DNA of 64,000 nt, taken from Plantactinospora sp. KBS50 (GTDB lineage: Bacteria > Actinomycetota > Actinomycetes > Mycobacteriales > Micromonosporaceae). Below the pieces are notes generated by a model. That model had not been told where the DNA came from and ran no database searches. It saw nothing but the letters and a program-made list of their open reading frames with translations. The number at the start of each line of letters is the position of its first letter. Within the stretch, counting starts at the first letter, position 1. The stretch is taken from positions 3,290,001 through 3,354,000 of the forward strand of contig NZ_CP022961.1 in NCBI RefSeq assembly GCF_002285795.1, written 5' to 3'. Below, piece by piece: positions 27,647 to 36,586 of the stretch. The position numbers were made by a program, and so were the translations under genes.

Positions 27647-29412
27647 GACCGCAGCTCGTTGATCTTGTCGCGGGCCACCGTCGCCAGCGTCGCCGCCTTG
27701 TGCGGCTGGCCGCGCAGGAACGCCTCGGTGAAGTGTTTCGCCTGGTCGTACTCGACCTTGCCGGGCATCGGCGGTTCGTTGGGGTTGACGTCGCAGTCCA
27801 CCAGCGCCGGCCCGGGGTGGGCCAGCGCGGTCCGCACCGCGTCGGCCACCTCGCCCGGGCGCTTGACCTTGACGCCGTACCCGCCGCAGGCGGTGGCCCA
27901 GGCCGCGAAGTCCGGCTCGGGCTGGCGGTGCCGGACCGCGTACTCGGGGTAGCCGAGGATGATCTGCTCCCACAGGATCTGCCCGTACGAGTTGTTGTTG
28001 TTGATGATCACCTTGATCGGCAGGCCGTGCCGGACCGCGGTGAGGAACTCCGCCATCAGCATGGCGAAGCCGCCGTCCCCGACGAACGCGATCACCTGCC
28101 GCTGCGGGTACGCGTGCTGCACGGCGATGGCGTACGGAAGGCCCGGCGCCATGGAGGCCAGGTTCCCGGACAGGTAGAACCGCCGGTCGCCGCGGATCGT
28201 CCAGTGGCGCGCCGCCCAGGTGGCGATGGTGCCGGAGTCGCAGGTCAGGATGGCGTCGTCGGCGGCCGCCGCGTCCACGCAGCCGATCAGGTACTGCGGC
28301 GCGATCGGTTCCCGGTCGCCGTCCTGCAACGCCGCCATGTCCCGGCGCCACGCCGACATGCCCTTCTGGTGCTTCTCCAGGAACGACCGCTTCTCCCGGC
28401 GGGACAGCAGCGGCAGCAGGGCGCGCAGCGCCAGCCGCGCGTCGGCGTTCACCGGCGCGGCCACCGGCAGCCGCATGCCGATCAGGCTGGCGTCCGTGTC
28501 GATCTGGACCACCCGCACCTTGCCGGGCTCGGGCAGGTACTTGCCGTACGGGTAGGACGTGCCGACCATCAGCAGCGTGTCGCACTCCTCCATCAGTTCC
28601 TCGCTGGGCTTCGTGCCGAGCAGGCCGAGCCCACCGGTGGTCAGCGGATGGTCGTCGGGCACCACGTGCTTGCCGGGCAGCGTCTTCACGATCGGGCTGC
28701 CCAGCACCTCGGCCACCGCCAGCACCTCGTCTCGGGCATCCTGCGCGCCCGCGCCGACCAGCATGGCGATCTTCTTTCCGGCGCCGAGCACCTCGGCCGC
28801 GCGACGCAGTTCCTCCTCGGCGGCCGGCAGCGCCGGCCGGGACATCAGCGGCATGCTGGCCGGCGGCGTCCCGGGGCTGACGTGCCGGTACGGGTCGTCC
28901 GCCGCCTCGGCGACCTGGATGTCGTTCGGGAAGGTCAGGTGTGCCACGGTCCGCTTCGACAGGGCGCCGCGGATCGCCAGGTCCACCACGGCCGGCATCT
29001 GCTGCGGGTTGGTGACCATCAGGTTGTACGCGTCGGCGACGTCCTGGTAGAGGTGGGTGGTCTGCACCTCCTGCTGGTAGTGCGAGCCGAGCACCGAGGT
29101 CTCCTGCATGCCGGTGAGCGCCAGTACGGGCACGTGGTCCAGCTTCGCGTCGTAGAGCCCGTTGAGCAGGTGGATGGCGCCCGGCCCGGAGGTCGCCGCG
29201 CACACCCCGATCCGGCCGGTCGCCTTGGCGTACCCGGTGGCCATGAACGCGGCGGCCTCCTCGTGGTGCACGAGCACGAAACGGAGCTTCTCGCGCTGCC
29301 GGCGGAAGCCCTCCATCAGGCCGTTGATGCCGTCGCCCGGCAGGCCGAAGACGGTGTCCACGCCCCACTCGACGAGCCGGCGGGCCAGGCTCTCCCCCAC
29401 GATCTCCCTCAT
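27643..29412 (-). CDS. Thiamine-diphosphate enzyme, pyruvate oxidase/dehydrogenase (PoxB-like)
   Basis: A 589-residue TPP enzyme of the pyruvate oxidase/acetolactate synthase family. Key features are GLPGDGINGLMEGF, the cofactor-activating Glu in VHHEEAAAFMATGYAK, the central FAD/nucleotide-like domain and the TPP/Mg motif VGDGGFAMLMAE ending in INNNNSYGQI. PoxB decarboxylates pyruvate to acetate and CO2 with quinone reduction; the C-terminal lipid-binding helix cannot be confirmed here. The ATG at 29412 has GAGGTGG upstream. It is the first gene of a redox operon with the FAD/Fe-S and enolase-superfamily genes. Confidence 0.88.
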   Translation of the reverse strand: MREIVGESLARRLVEWGVDTVFGLPGDGINGLMEGFRRQREKLRFVLVHHEEAAAFMATGYAKATGRIGVCAATSGPGAIHLLNGLYDAKLDHVPVLALTGMQETSVLGSHYQQEVQTTHLYQDVADAYNLMVTNPQQMPAVVDLAIRGALSKRTVAHLTFPNDIQVAEAADDPYRHVSPGTPPASMPLMSRPALPAAEEELRRAAEVLGAGKKIAMLVGAGAQDARDEVLAVAEVLGSPIVKTLPGKHVVPDDHPLTTGGLGLLGTKPSEELMEECDTLLMVGTSYPYGKYLPEPGKVRVVQIDTDASLIGMRLPVAAPVNADARLALRALLPLLSRREKRSFLEKHQKGMSAWRRDMAALQDGDREPIAPQYLIGCVDAAAADDAILTCDSGTIATWAARHWTIRGDRRFYLSGNLASMAPGLPYAIAVQHAYPQRQVIAFVGDGGFAMLMAEFLTAVRHGLPIKVIINNNNSYGQILWEQIILGYPEYAVRHRQPEPDFAAWATACGGYGVKVKRPGEVADAVRTALAHPGPALVDCDVNPNEPPMPGKVEYDQAKHFTEAFLRGQPHKAATLATVARDKINELRS

Positions 29413-29665
29413 CCGCGTCCACCTCTTCCGCATTCCGTCTCGACTGCTGCGGGGCGTACCCCGGGCCGATACCGGCAAACGCGGGCGCCGGCCGCGAAAA
29501 GTCACGCCGCGCCCAACCGGCGCGGTATCCGGCAGCGGGCGGCCCAACCGGACCGGCCCGCCGGCCCGCCGGGCGGCCCGGTCCGGCCGGGCCGCGGATG
29601 TGATCCGGCCGGCCGTACCGGGGGGTGGCGGGAACCCGGCCGCCGGCGGGGACGACTATGTAGCC
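29413..29665. other. Divergent spacer between the poxB-like operon and copC
   Basis: This 253-bp gap must contain promoters for the redox operon (minus) and the copper genes (plus). Outside a short less GC-rich part near 29413-29510 I could not recognise clear -35 and -10 boxes or a palindromic operator. Confidence 0.5.
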
Positions 29666-30406
29666 ATGCCAGAAAGACGCGACCCCGCCCGCGGCGGGCG
29701 GCGGACCCGCCGGGTGGGCGCCCGGCTCGGTGCGCTGCTGGCGCTGTCGGTGGTCACGGCCGCGCTGTTCGTCGCCGCGGCGGGCAGGCCGGCCGCGGCG
29801 CACGCCGCCCTGCTGCACACCGAGCCGGCCGCGGACGCCACCGTCGGCGAGCCCGTGCAGGAGGTCACCCTGACCTTCAACGAGATGGTCCGCGGCTCGT
29901 ACACCGTGGTGGTGGTCTCCGGGCCGGACGGCGGGTCCTACTCCCAGGGCGCGGCCCGGGTCGTCGACACCGCCGTGCACCAGCAGACCCGCGCGCTGGA
30001 CAACGGGGCGTACCGGGTCGCCTGGCGGACCGTCTCGGCGGACGGCCACCCGGTGCAGGGCGAGTTCCGGTTCACCGTCGCGCTGCCGGCCGGGCAGCAG
30101 CCGGCCGGCGCGTCGCCGTCGGCCACCGGCACCGCGACGGCGAGCGCGAGCGGGAGCGCGACGGCGAGCGGGAGCCCGTCCGCCGACCCGGCGGTCGCGG
30201 GTCCCGGCTCGACCGCCCCGCCGCGCCACACCTCCGTGGTGGAGTGGCTGGTACTGGGCGCGTTCGGCCTGGTCGCCGCCACCCTGGCCGTTACGCTGGC
30301 GCGGCGCCGGATGAACAACCCGCCGCCCCCGCCGCCGGACGGGTTGCAGCCGCTGGCCATGCGGCCCCGGCGACGCCGGCGGCCCCCGGGCCGGGCGGAC
30401 TGGTGA
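29666..30406 (+). CDS. copC: CopC-type copper-binding protein with C-terminal membrane anchor
   Basis: A 246-residue exported protein. A twin-arginine-rich n-region and hydrophobic segment end in PAAAHAALLHTEP, which places the copper-binding His at the mature N-terminus as in CopC/YcnJ proteins. The beta-barrel domain includes VTLTFNEMVRGSYTVVVVSG and YRVAWRTVSADGHPVQGEFRF. A Ser/Ala/Thr/Gly linker is followed by one membrane helix (EWLVLGAFGLVAATLAVTLA) and a proline/arginine tail. It lies 19 bases upstream of the copD-ctaG fusion, so the two probably deliver copper together. Confidence 0.9.
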   Translation: MPERRDPARGGRRTRRVGARLGALLALSVVTAALFVAAAGRPAAAHAALLHTEPAADATVGEPVQEVTLTFNEMVRGSYTVVVVSGPDGGSYSQGAARVVDTAVHQQTRALDNGAYRVAWRTVSADGHPVQGEFRFTVALPAGQQPAGASPSATGTATASASGSATASGSPSADPAVAGPGSTAPPRHTSVVEWLVLGAFGLVAATLAVTLARRRMNNPPPPPPDGLQPLAMRPRRRRRPPGRADW

Positions 30407-30425
30407 GACACGGGGGTTACGGATC

Positions 30426-32477
30426 ATGAGCACGACCGGAGCGACCGCACCGGCCGAACGGACCCGGCCCGGCGTACCCGCCCGGGCGCGACCGCGGTGG
30501 TGGCTGCCCGCGGTGATCGGCGCCGCCGCGGTGGCCGTGCTGTTCCTCGCGCTGACCTTCGGGCACGGGCTCACCGGCTCGATACCCGGCCTGCCGGAGC
30601 CGGGCCGGCTCACCTCGGTCGGGTTGCCGGTGGTCCGGCTGGCCCTGGACGTGCTGGCCACCGCCGCGGTCGGGTTGAGCGTGACCGCGGCGTTCCTGCT
30701 GCCCGGCGACGGGCCGAGCGTGTCCGCGCGCGGGTACCTGCTGCTGCGCCGGGTGGCGCCGGTGGCGCTCGGCTGGGCGCTGGCCGCGGTGGCCCTGCTG
30801 GTGCTGACCCTCTCCGACCTGCTCGGCCAGCCGGTCGACCAGATCCGGCCCGGGATGGTGGCCAGCTTCGCGGTGTCGGTGTCCCAGGGGCAGTCGCTGG
30901 CCTGGCAGGCCGGCCTGGCCCTGGTCCTGGCGGCGCTGTCGCGCAGCGGCGTCTCCCGCAACCGGGCCGCCGCCACCGCCGTGCTGGCGCTGATCACCGT
31001 GCTGCCACCGGCGTTCACCGGGCACGCCGCCGGGGCCGGCAACCACCAGGTCGCGGTGACCAGCCTGGCCCTGCACGTGGCCAGCGCGGCGCTCTGGGTG
31101 GGCGGGCTGGCCGGCCTGCTGACGCTGCGCCGCACCGACGTGCTCGCCGGGGCCGCCGCCCGCTACAGCCGGCTGGCGCTGGTCTGCTTCGGCTGCGTCG
31201 CGGTCAGCGGCATCGCCAACGCGTGGGTCCGGCTCGGCACCTGGGGCGAACTGTGGGGGTCCCGGTACGGCGTGCTGGTGTTCGGCAAGCTCGCCGCGCT
31301 GGTGCTGCTGGGCACGCTCGGCGCGATGCACCGCGCGCGGACCCTGCCGGCGCTGCGCGCCGGCCGGCCGGGCGCCTTCCGCCGGCTGGCCGGCGGGGAA
31401 CTGGTCACCTTCGGCGCGACCTTCGGGCTCGCGGTGGCGCTGTCCCGCAGCCCCACCCCGGTGCCGACCAACCCGGTGGACCCGGATCCCATCACCAGCC
31501 TGATCGGCTTCCCGATGCCGGCCGCGCCCAGCGCCGCGAACCTGCTCGGCAACGTGCTGCCGGACATGTTCTTCCTCACCGCCACGGTGTTCGCGGTCGG
31601 CGCGTACCTGATCGGGGTGCTGCGGCTGCACCGGGCCGGGGTGGCCTGGCCGGTCGCCCGGACCGCGTGCTGGCTGGCCGGTTGGGCGCTGCTGGCCGCG
31701 GTCACCGACCTCGGCTTCGCCCGCTACGCGTACGTGCTGTTCAGCGCCCACATGGCCCAGCACATGGTGCTGTCCATGGCGGTGCCGATCCTGCTGGTCA
31801 ACGGGGCACCGGTGACGCTCGCCCTGCGCGCGCTGCGCCGGCCCGACGATCCCGAGGTCCGCGGCCCGCGGGACTGGTTGCTGGCGGTGATCCACAGCCG
31901 GGTGCTGCGGCTGCTGACCCATCCGCTGGTCGCGCTGGGCATCTACACGGCCAGCCTTTACGGCCTCTACTTCAGCGACCTGCTGGGCACGCTGATGCGC
32001 TACCACCTGGGCCACCTGGGCATGCTCCTGCACTTCGTGGTCAGCGGCTACCTGCTGTTCTGGGTGCTCGTCGGGGTCGACCCGGGCCGCCGCCGGCTGG
32101 CCGCGCCGCTGCTGGTCATCATCCACTTCGCGGCGATGAGCTTCCACGCCTTCTTCGGCATCGTGTTGATGCAGTCGAACGCGCTGATCGCCCCCGAGTG
32201 GTACACGCCGCTGCACCCGCCGTGGGCCGCGTCGCCCCTGGCCGACCAGCACCTCGGCGCGGCCATCGCCTGGTCGTTCGGCGAGATCCCGGCGGCCATC
32301 GTGATGCTGGTGCTGGTGCGCCAGTGGATCCGGTCGGACGAGCGGGAACAGGCCCGTCTCGACCGGGCGGCCGACCGGGCCGCGGCCACCGGCGAGGAGG
32401 ACGAACTCGCCCGCTACAACGCGTTCCTCGCCGCCGCGGCGGCGGCCGACCGGGAGAGCCGGTCCGCCGGTCGGTAA
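30426..32477 (+). CDS. CopD-CtaG fusion, copper import/cytochrome oxidase assembly membrane protein
   Basis: A 683-residue membrane protein. The N-terminal half is a CopD-like copper resistance domain with conserved His in FTGHAAGAGNHQVAV and LALHVASAALWVGGLAGL. The C-terminal half, from about residue 375, is a caa3-type CtaG domain with FSAHMAQHMVLSMAVPILL, RYHLGHLGMLLHFVVSGYLL and HFAAMSFHAFFGIVLM, all rich in putative copper-binding His and Met. Such fusions in actinobacteria are thought to bring copper to cytochrome oxidase. The ATG follows copC closely and has GGGGG upstream. Confidence 0.92.
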   Translation: MSTTGATAPAERTRPGVPARARPRWWLPAVIGAAAVAVLFLALTFGHGLTGSIPGLPEPGRLTSVGLPVVRLALDVLATAAVGLSVTAAFLLPGDGPSVSARGYLLLRRVAPVALGWALAAVALLVLTLSDLLGQPVDQIRPGMVASFAVSVSQGQSLAWQAGLALVLAALSRSGVSRNRAAATAVLALITVLPPAFTGHAAGAGNHQVAVTSLALHVASAALWVGGLAGLLTLRRTDVLAGAAARYSRLALVCFGCVAVSGIANAWVRLGTWGELWGSRYGVLVFGKLAALVLLGTLGAMHRARTLPALRAGRPGAFRRLAGGELVTFGATFGLAVALSRSPTPVPTNPVDPDPITSLIGFPMPAAPSAANLLGNVLPDMFFLTATVFAVGAYLIGVLRLHRAGVAWPVARTACWLAGWALLAAVTDLGFARYAYVLFSAHMAQHMVLSMAVPILLVNGAPVTLALRALRRPDDPEVRGPRDWLLAVIHSRVLRLLTHPLVALGIYTASLYGLYFSDLLGTLMRYHLGHLGMLLHFVVSGYLLFWVLVGVDPGRRRLAAPLLVIIHFAAMSFHAFFGIVLMQSNALIAPEWYTPLHPPWAASPLADQHLGAAIAWSFGEIPAAIVMLVLVRQWIRSDEREQARLDRAADRAAATGEEDELARYNAFLAAAAAADRESRSAGR

Positions 32478-32618
32478 CCGGGCGTGTCGCGTCGGTGTCG
32501 TCACCGGCCGCCCGCCGGGCCGGTTCACCCCGTCGTTACCGGACCGCGACCCGACGGCCGAGCCCGGGTCACGCACCCGGGTCCGAATGCCAGTACGATT
32601 CCGCGCGGGAGGAATCTG

Positions 32619-33856
32619 ATGGTCACTCGCAGGAACGTCGTCGCGCTCGGCGCGGGCTCGGCCGCCAGCCTTGCGCTGGTCGGGCTGACCGCGGGTTGCC
32701 GCGACGGCGACAAGCCGCGGAACGCGAGCTGGAACGGGCCGGCCGGGTCCACCGACTCGCCGTCTCCGTCGGCCGAGCCGGTGAGCCTCACCGTGACTCC
32801 GGCGGCGGATGCCACAAAGGTGTCCCCGACCGAACCGGTCGTGGTCACCGTGGCCAACGGCACGCTCAAGGAGGTCACCGTGGCCGCCGGTGACCAGCGG
32901 GTGGCCGGCCGGCTCGACGACGACGGCACCACCTGGCGTTCGACCGGCACCCTCGGCTACAACAAGACCTACAAGGTCTCCGTCACCATGTCCGACTCAC
33001 TGGGCGTGGACAGCGAGGAGACCAGCAGCTTCAAGACGCTCAAGCCGACCACGATCGCCGACGTCACCTTCCAGGCCAGCGCCCTCGCGGCGCTCAAGCG
33101 CGGCGGCACGTACGGCGTCGGGCAACTGGTGATGGTCCACTTCAGCCGGTCGGTGCGCAACCGCGACGAGGCCGAGAAGGCGATGCAGGTGGAGACCTCC
33201 CCGCCGGTCGCCGGCCGGTGGCGGTGGCTGGACGGGCAGAACGCGCACTGGCGTCCGGCCACGTACTTCACCCCGGGCACCAAGATCTCGGTGGAGGTGA
33301 AGCTGCACGGCGTCGACCTCGGCAAGGGGTCTACGGCGAGAACGCGGCGACCCACTACACCATCGGCAAGTCCCGGGTCGCCATCGCGGACGCCAAGACC
33401 CACCGGATGAAGTGCTACATCGACGGCAAGCTGGTCCGCGACATCCCGGTCAGCATGGGCAAGGGCGGCACGGCCAAGACCCCCGAGGGCAAGACGGTCA
33501 ACTACTGGACCGCCTCCGGCCCGCACGTCCTGATCAGCAAGCAGGGCACCTACCGGATGACCTCGGCCAGCTACGGCGTCACCGACAAGAACGACCCGAA
33601 CTACTACGACGAGGAGATCCAGCTCTGCAACCGGATCTCCTACACCGGCGAGTTCGTGCACATGGCCGACTGGAACATCTCGGCGCACGGCAACCGCAAC
33701 ACCTCGCACGGGTGCATCAACGTGGGGCCGTCCAACGCCAAGTGGTTCTACGACACGTTCCAGGTGGGCGACGTGGTCGACGTGCGCAACACGCCCCGCA
33801 AGTTCGGTCCGGGCGATGGCGTCGCGGACTGGACGATCTCGTGGAGCAACTGGTGA
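32619..33856 (+). CDS. L,D-transpeptidase lipoprotein, one-base frameshift
   Basis: Peptidoglycan cross-linking enzyme forming 3-3 links outside the membrane. The ATG at 32619 has GGGAGGA upstream; the signal peptide ends in a lipobox LTAGC near residue 27. Immunoglobulin-like domains follow, then the YkuD catalytic domain with HMADWNISAHG and the active-site SHGCINVGPSNAKWFYD. The reading frame breaks at the G-run 33326-33329. One added G joins KLHGVDLGKG to VYGENAATHYTIGKSRV and gives a normal protein of about 412 residues. This is probably a sequence error; a true break would separate the catalytic domain from the anchor. Confidence 0.88.
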
Positions 33857-33869
33857 GCTGATCCGCTCC

Positions 33870-34829
33870 TCAGCCGGGCGCGCGATGCCGCCCGGCCGCC
33901 TCGGTGGGCGCGTCCAGCGCCGTCCGCGCACGCCAGCGCTGCCCGGTCTCGGTGTGCCGCCGCACCGGCAGGCTCAGGTCCGGGCCGGGGACCGGGACGT
34001 AGACCTGCGCCTCCACGGCGGCCGCGAGCAGCAGCGCCATCGCCACCCCGGTCGGCCGGGCGGCCGGGTCGGCGCTCAGGCACCGCAGGCACAGCGCCGC
34101 CACGTCGGCGGGCAGCCCGGCGACCGTCGGCAGCGGCTCGGGCGGGCGGTAGACGTGCGACAGCGGCCGGTCCGGTTCGGCGTGTACCGGCCACGGCAGC
34201 CGACCGGCCAGGCAGACGTAGAGCAGGACTCCCACCGCGTACACGTCGGTGGCCGGGGTGGCGCCGACCCCGTTGAGCCGTTCCGGGGCGACGAACGCCG
34301 GGGTGCCCACCACTTCGCCCTCGGCGACCGGGTCGCGCTGGCCGATCGCGGCGGCGATGCCGAAGTCGAGCACCTTGACCCCGGCCGGGGTCAGCAGGAT
34401 GTTCGCCGGCTTCACGTCGCGGTGCACGATGCCGTGCAGGTGCGCCGCGGCCAGCGCGGCGCTCACCTCGGCGCACACCCGCGCGGCGATCCGCCAGTCC
34501 AGCGCGCCGCCGCGCAGGTGGCCGGCCAGCGTCTGGCCGTCGACGAGTTCCATCACGATGTACGGCGCCGCCGGCCCGTCGGGCACCGGGGCCAGGCCGA
34601 AGTCGTGCACGCTGGCGATGTTCGGGTGGGCCAGCCGGGCGGCGGCCCGCGCCTCGGCGCGGACCTGCTCGACCGCCGCCGCCACGGTCGCCCGGTCGGC
34701 GTACGGCAGGGTGATCAGCTTGATCGCGACCGGGCGGTCCAGCACCTCGTCGTGCGCGCACCAGACCTCGGACATGCCCCCGGTGCCGATCCGGCGGTCC
34801 AGCCGGTACCGCCCGTCCAACACCGGCAT
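33870..34829 (-). CDS. Soluble serine/threonine protein kinase
   Basis: A 319-residue Hanks-type kinase. All catalytic motifs are present: glycine loop IGTGGMSEVW, Lys in RPVAIKLITL, IVHRDVKPANILL, DFG in VKVLDFGIAAA and TPAFVAPERL. The kinase domain fills most of the protein. There is no membrane segment or PASTA sensor, which most PknB-like kinases carry, so it is probably cytoplasmic and controlled by partners. It converges on the L,D-transpeptidase gene and diverges from a secreted protein gene, so a link to cell-wall control is possible but only by position. Confidence 0.93.
   Translation of the reverse strand: MPVLDGRYRLDRRIGTGGMSEVWCAHDEVLDRPVAIKLITLPYADRATVAAAVEQVRAEARAAARLAHPNIASVHDFGLAPVPDGPAAPYIVMELVDGQTLAGHLRGGALDWRIAARVCAEVSAALAAAHLHGIVHRDVKPANILLTPAGVKVLDFGIAAAIGQRDPVAEGEVVGTPAFVAPERLNGVGATPATDVYAVGVLLYVCLAGRLPWPVHAEPDRPLSHVYRPPEPLPTVAGLPADVAALCLRCLSADPAARPTGVAMALLLAAAVEAQVYVPVPGPDLSLPVRRHTETGQRWRARTALDAPTEAAGRHRAPG
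33873..33896 (+). terminator. Possible terminator hairpin after the L,D-transpeptidase gene
   Basis: GCCGGGCG and CGCCCGGC form an eight-base stem with an eight-base loop, overlapping the 3' end of the convergent kinase gene. Confidence 0.4.
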
Positions 34830-35033
34830 CTGCCGCCCCCGACCCTTCCGTCTGCGGCGCCGCTTCCTGACCGGTGCCGGTTTCGTGCATCGCTACCCGG
34901 GCGGTGACCGGCGCAAACACGTTGTCGGCCGGGACTCGGCCGATCGGCCATGATTGTCCGATCAGGACAGAAGTCGAGCCGGTCGAACTCGACGGTAACC
35001 TCGTTGACACATCCTCGTGGTCAAGTCCTCGAC
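34830..35033. other. Divergent spacer with small inverted repeats
   Basis: The gap between the kinase gene and the secreted-protein gene contains a TTGACA at 35003-35008 but no convincing -10 box. Small inverted repeats are TGTCC-GATCA-GGACA and GTCGAG/CTCGAC around 34956-34995. There is no Shine-Dalgarno sequence before the ATG at 35034. Confidence 0.4.
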
Positions 35034-36500
35034 ATGACACTTTCCGTTACCCGTCATACGACGCTGAGTGTCAGCCGATCGATCCTGGCGACGATTGGGC
35101 TGATCACCATGGTGGTGTCCATCGCGGCGGTTCCCGCCGCCGCACCGGGCGCGCCGGCCTCCGCGGTCAAGATGCCCGACTGCGCGTGGTCGCCGAAATA
35201 CGGGGCGACGGGTCTCAACGCCTACTGGCCGGACACCGCCGCGACCTACTGGTCGACGATCTATCCGGTGACCCCGGATCTGCGGATCACCATCTCCGGG
35301 GTGTATCCGGACGCCCGCTACTGGTCCTTCAGCGTCTACGACGACAAGCCCGCGCCCTTCACCCGGGACGGTGTCAACTCCAACCTGCCCGACTACCTGG
35401 TGGACCCCGATCCGGGCAGCGTCAACCCCTGGCAGACGCCCGGACCGCCGGGCGGCCGGTTCACCCTCACGATCAACCCCGAGGTGACCACGGAACAGCG
35501 CAACCTCCTTCCGCTGGCCCGCGCCGACGCCCTGCCCGGGGAGAAGGCGTCGGTGATCTTCCGGGTGTACCTGCCCACCGGGGGCGACGCGGCGGTGCTG
35601 CTGCCCAGCGTGACGCTGGAGCAGGCCGGGGTGGCGACCACCCTGCCCGCCTGCACCTCCGGGTCCGCCGGCACGTCGGGCTCCGCGCTGGCCCTCGGCT
35701 CCGGCGGTACGTCCGGCTCCGGCGGCGCGGGTTCGCACGGCGGCCACCCCGGTGGACCGGGCGGGCCGGGCCACCCTGATCACCACGGCGGGCCGGGCGG
35801 ACCCGGTCACCCGGGCGGGCCGGGTCATCCCGATCATCCCGGCGGACCGGGCCACCCCGGCGGACCCGGCGGACCCGGCCACGGTCACCCCGGCGGACCC
35901 GTCGATCCGGGCAGCCAACTGTTCGCCCGCACCTCGGAGTTGGAGAACCTCGCCCCGAACCCGGACAACGCGTACCTGGGTGCCTGGATCTCCCCGCCCG
36001 GGCCGGACGAGGTGGTGGTGATCCGTGGCCGGGCACCGCGGGCCGCCTCCGGCACCCACCCGGGGACGTGGCCGCAGCGCAACGCCGACGTCCGCTACTG
36101 GTCGATGTGCACCAACCTGGGCGGCCAGGTCAAACCGGTGGTGATCAACCGGTTCGACGACGGGCCGGCGAGCTACGGGTGCCGCTACGACGACGAGACG
36201 CGGCTCGACCGCCACGGCAACTACGCCTACGTCATCGGCACCGAGGAGCAGCGGCCCACCATCGAGGCGGTCGATCAGGTCACCTTCCTGCCCTTCTCCA
36301 CCGGCTACCCGCAGTCCACCCACATGGTCCTGCTGCGGAACCTGCTACCGGTCCCCGACTTCGCCGAGGCCGTGCAGAACGTGCCGGTGGACGCCCCGGT
36401 GGAGACCGCCGCGGCGGTGATGGGGCCGTACTACCCGCTGGTGACGGTCTGCCCGCTGGCCGCGCTCGTCGCCGTGGGTCCGCAGCACTGCGCCAGCTGA
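35034..36500 (+). CDS. Secreted protein of unknown function with Gly/Pro/His-rich collagen-like linker
   Basis: A 488-residue exported protein. The signal peptide (SRSILATIGLITMVVSIAAV) ends near APASA. Two beta-rich parts flank a low-complexity linker at about residues 225-285 built from GGP, GHP and DHP triplets such as GGPGHPGGPGHPDHPGG. The N-terminal part has RYWSFSVYDDKPAPF; the C-terminal part has DVRYWSMCTNLGGQVKP and THMVLLRNLLPVPDFAEAV, a pattern seen in other actinobacterial exported proteins of unknown role. The His-rich linker could bind metal. There is no Shine-Dalgarno sequence; the ATG is chosen for its signal peptide. Confidence 0.75.
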   Translation: MTLSVTRHTTLSVSRSILATIGLITMVVSIAAVPAAAPGAPASAVKMPDCAWSPKYGATGLNAYWPDTAATYWSTIYPVTPDLRITISGVYPDARYWSFSVYDDKPAPFTRDGVNSNLPDYLVDPDPGSVNPWQTPGPPGGRFTLTINPEVTTEQRNLLPLARADALPGEKASVIFRVYLPTGGDAAVLLPSVTLEQAGVATTLPACTSGSAGTSGSALALGSGGTSGSGGAGSHGGHPGGPGGPGHPDHHGGPGGPGHPGGPGHPDHPGGPGHPGGPGGPGHGHPGGPVDPGSQLFARTSELENLAPNPDNAYLGAWISPPGPDEVVVIRGRAPRAASGTHPGTWPQRNADVRYWSMCTNLGGQVKPVVINRFDDGPASYGCRYDDETRLDRHGNYAYVIGTEEQRPTIEAVDQVTFLPFSTGYPQSTHMVLLRNLLPVPDFAEAVQNVPVDAPVETAAAVMGPYYPLVTVCPLAALVAVGPQHCAS

Positions 36501-36507
36501 GCGGTCC

Positions 36508-36558
36508 GGGCGCGCCACACCCGGCGCGCCCGCCCGCGGCCGGCCCACCGGCCGCGGG
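36508..36558. terminator. Bidirectional double terminator between convergent genes
   Basis: GGGCGCGCC/GGCGCGCCC (36508-36516 and 36523-36531) forms a nine-base stem. CCCGCGGCCGG/CCGGCCGCGGG (36533-36543 and 36548-36558) forms an 11-base stem with a four-base loop. They fill the 86-bp gap between the secreted-protein gene and the end of the PKS operon. Confidence 0.8.
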
Positions 36559-36586
36559 TCCCGCCGGCACCGGCCGGCGGTCGGGC

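Noticed and set aside
29413-31135. Open reading frame on the minus strand running upstream of the poxB-like start and opposite copC and copD-ctaG
   Set aside because: The frame is open only because of GC bias. The conserved protein starts at 29412 for the TPP enzyme and 27646 for the FAD/Fe-S enzyme, both with coupling or ribosome-site support.
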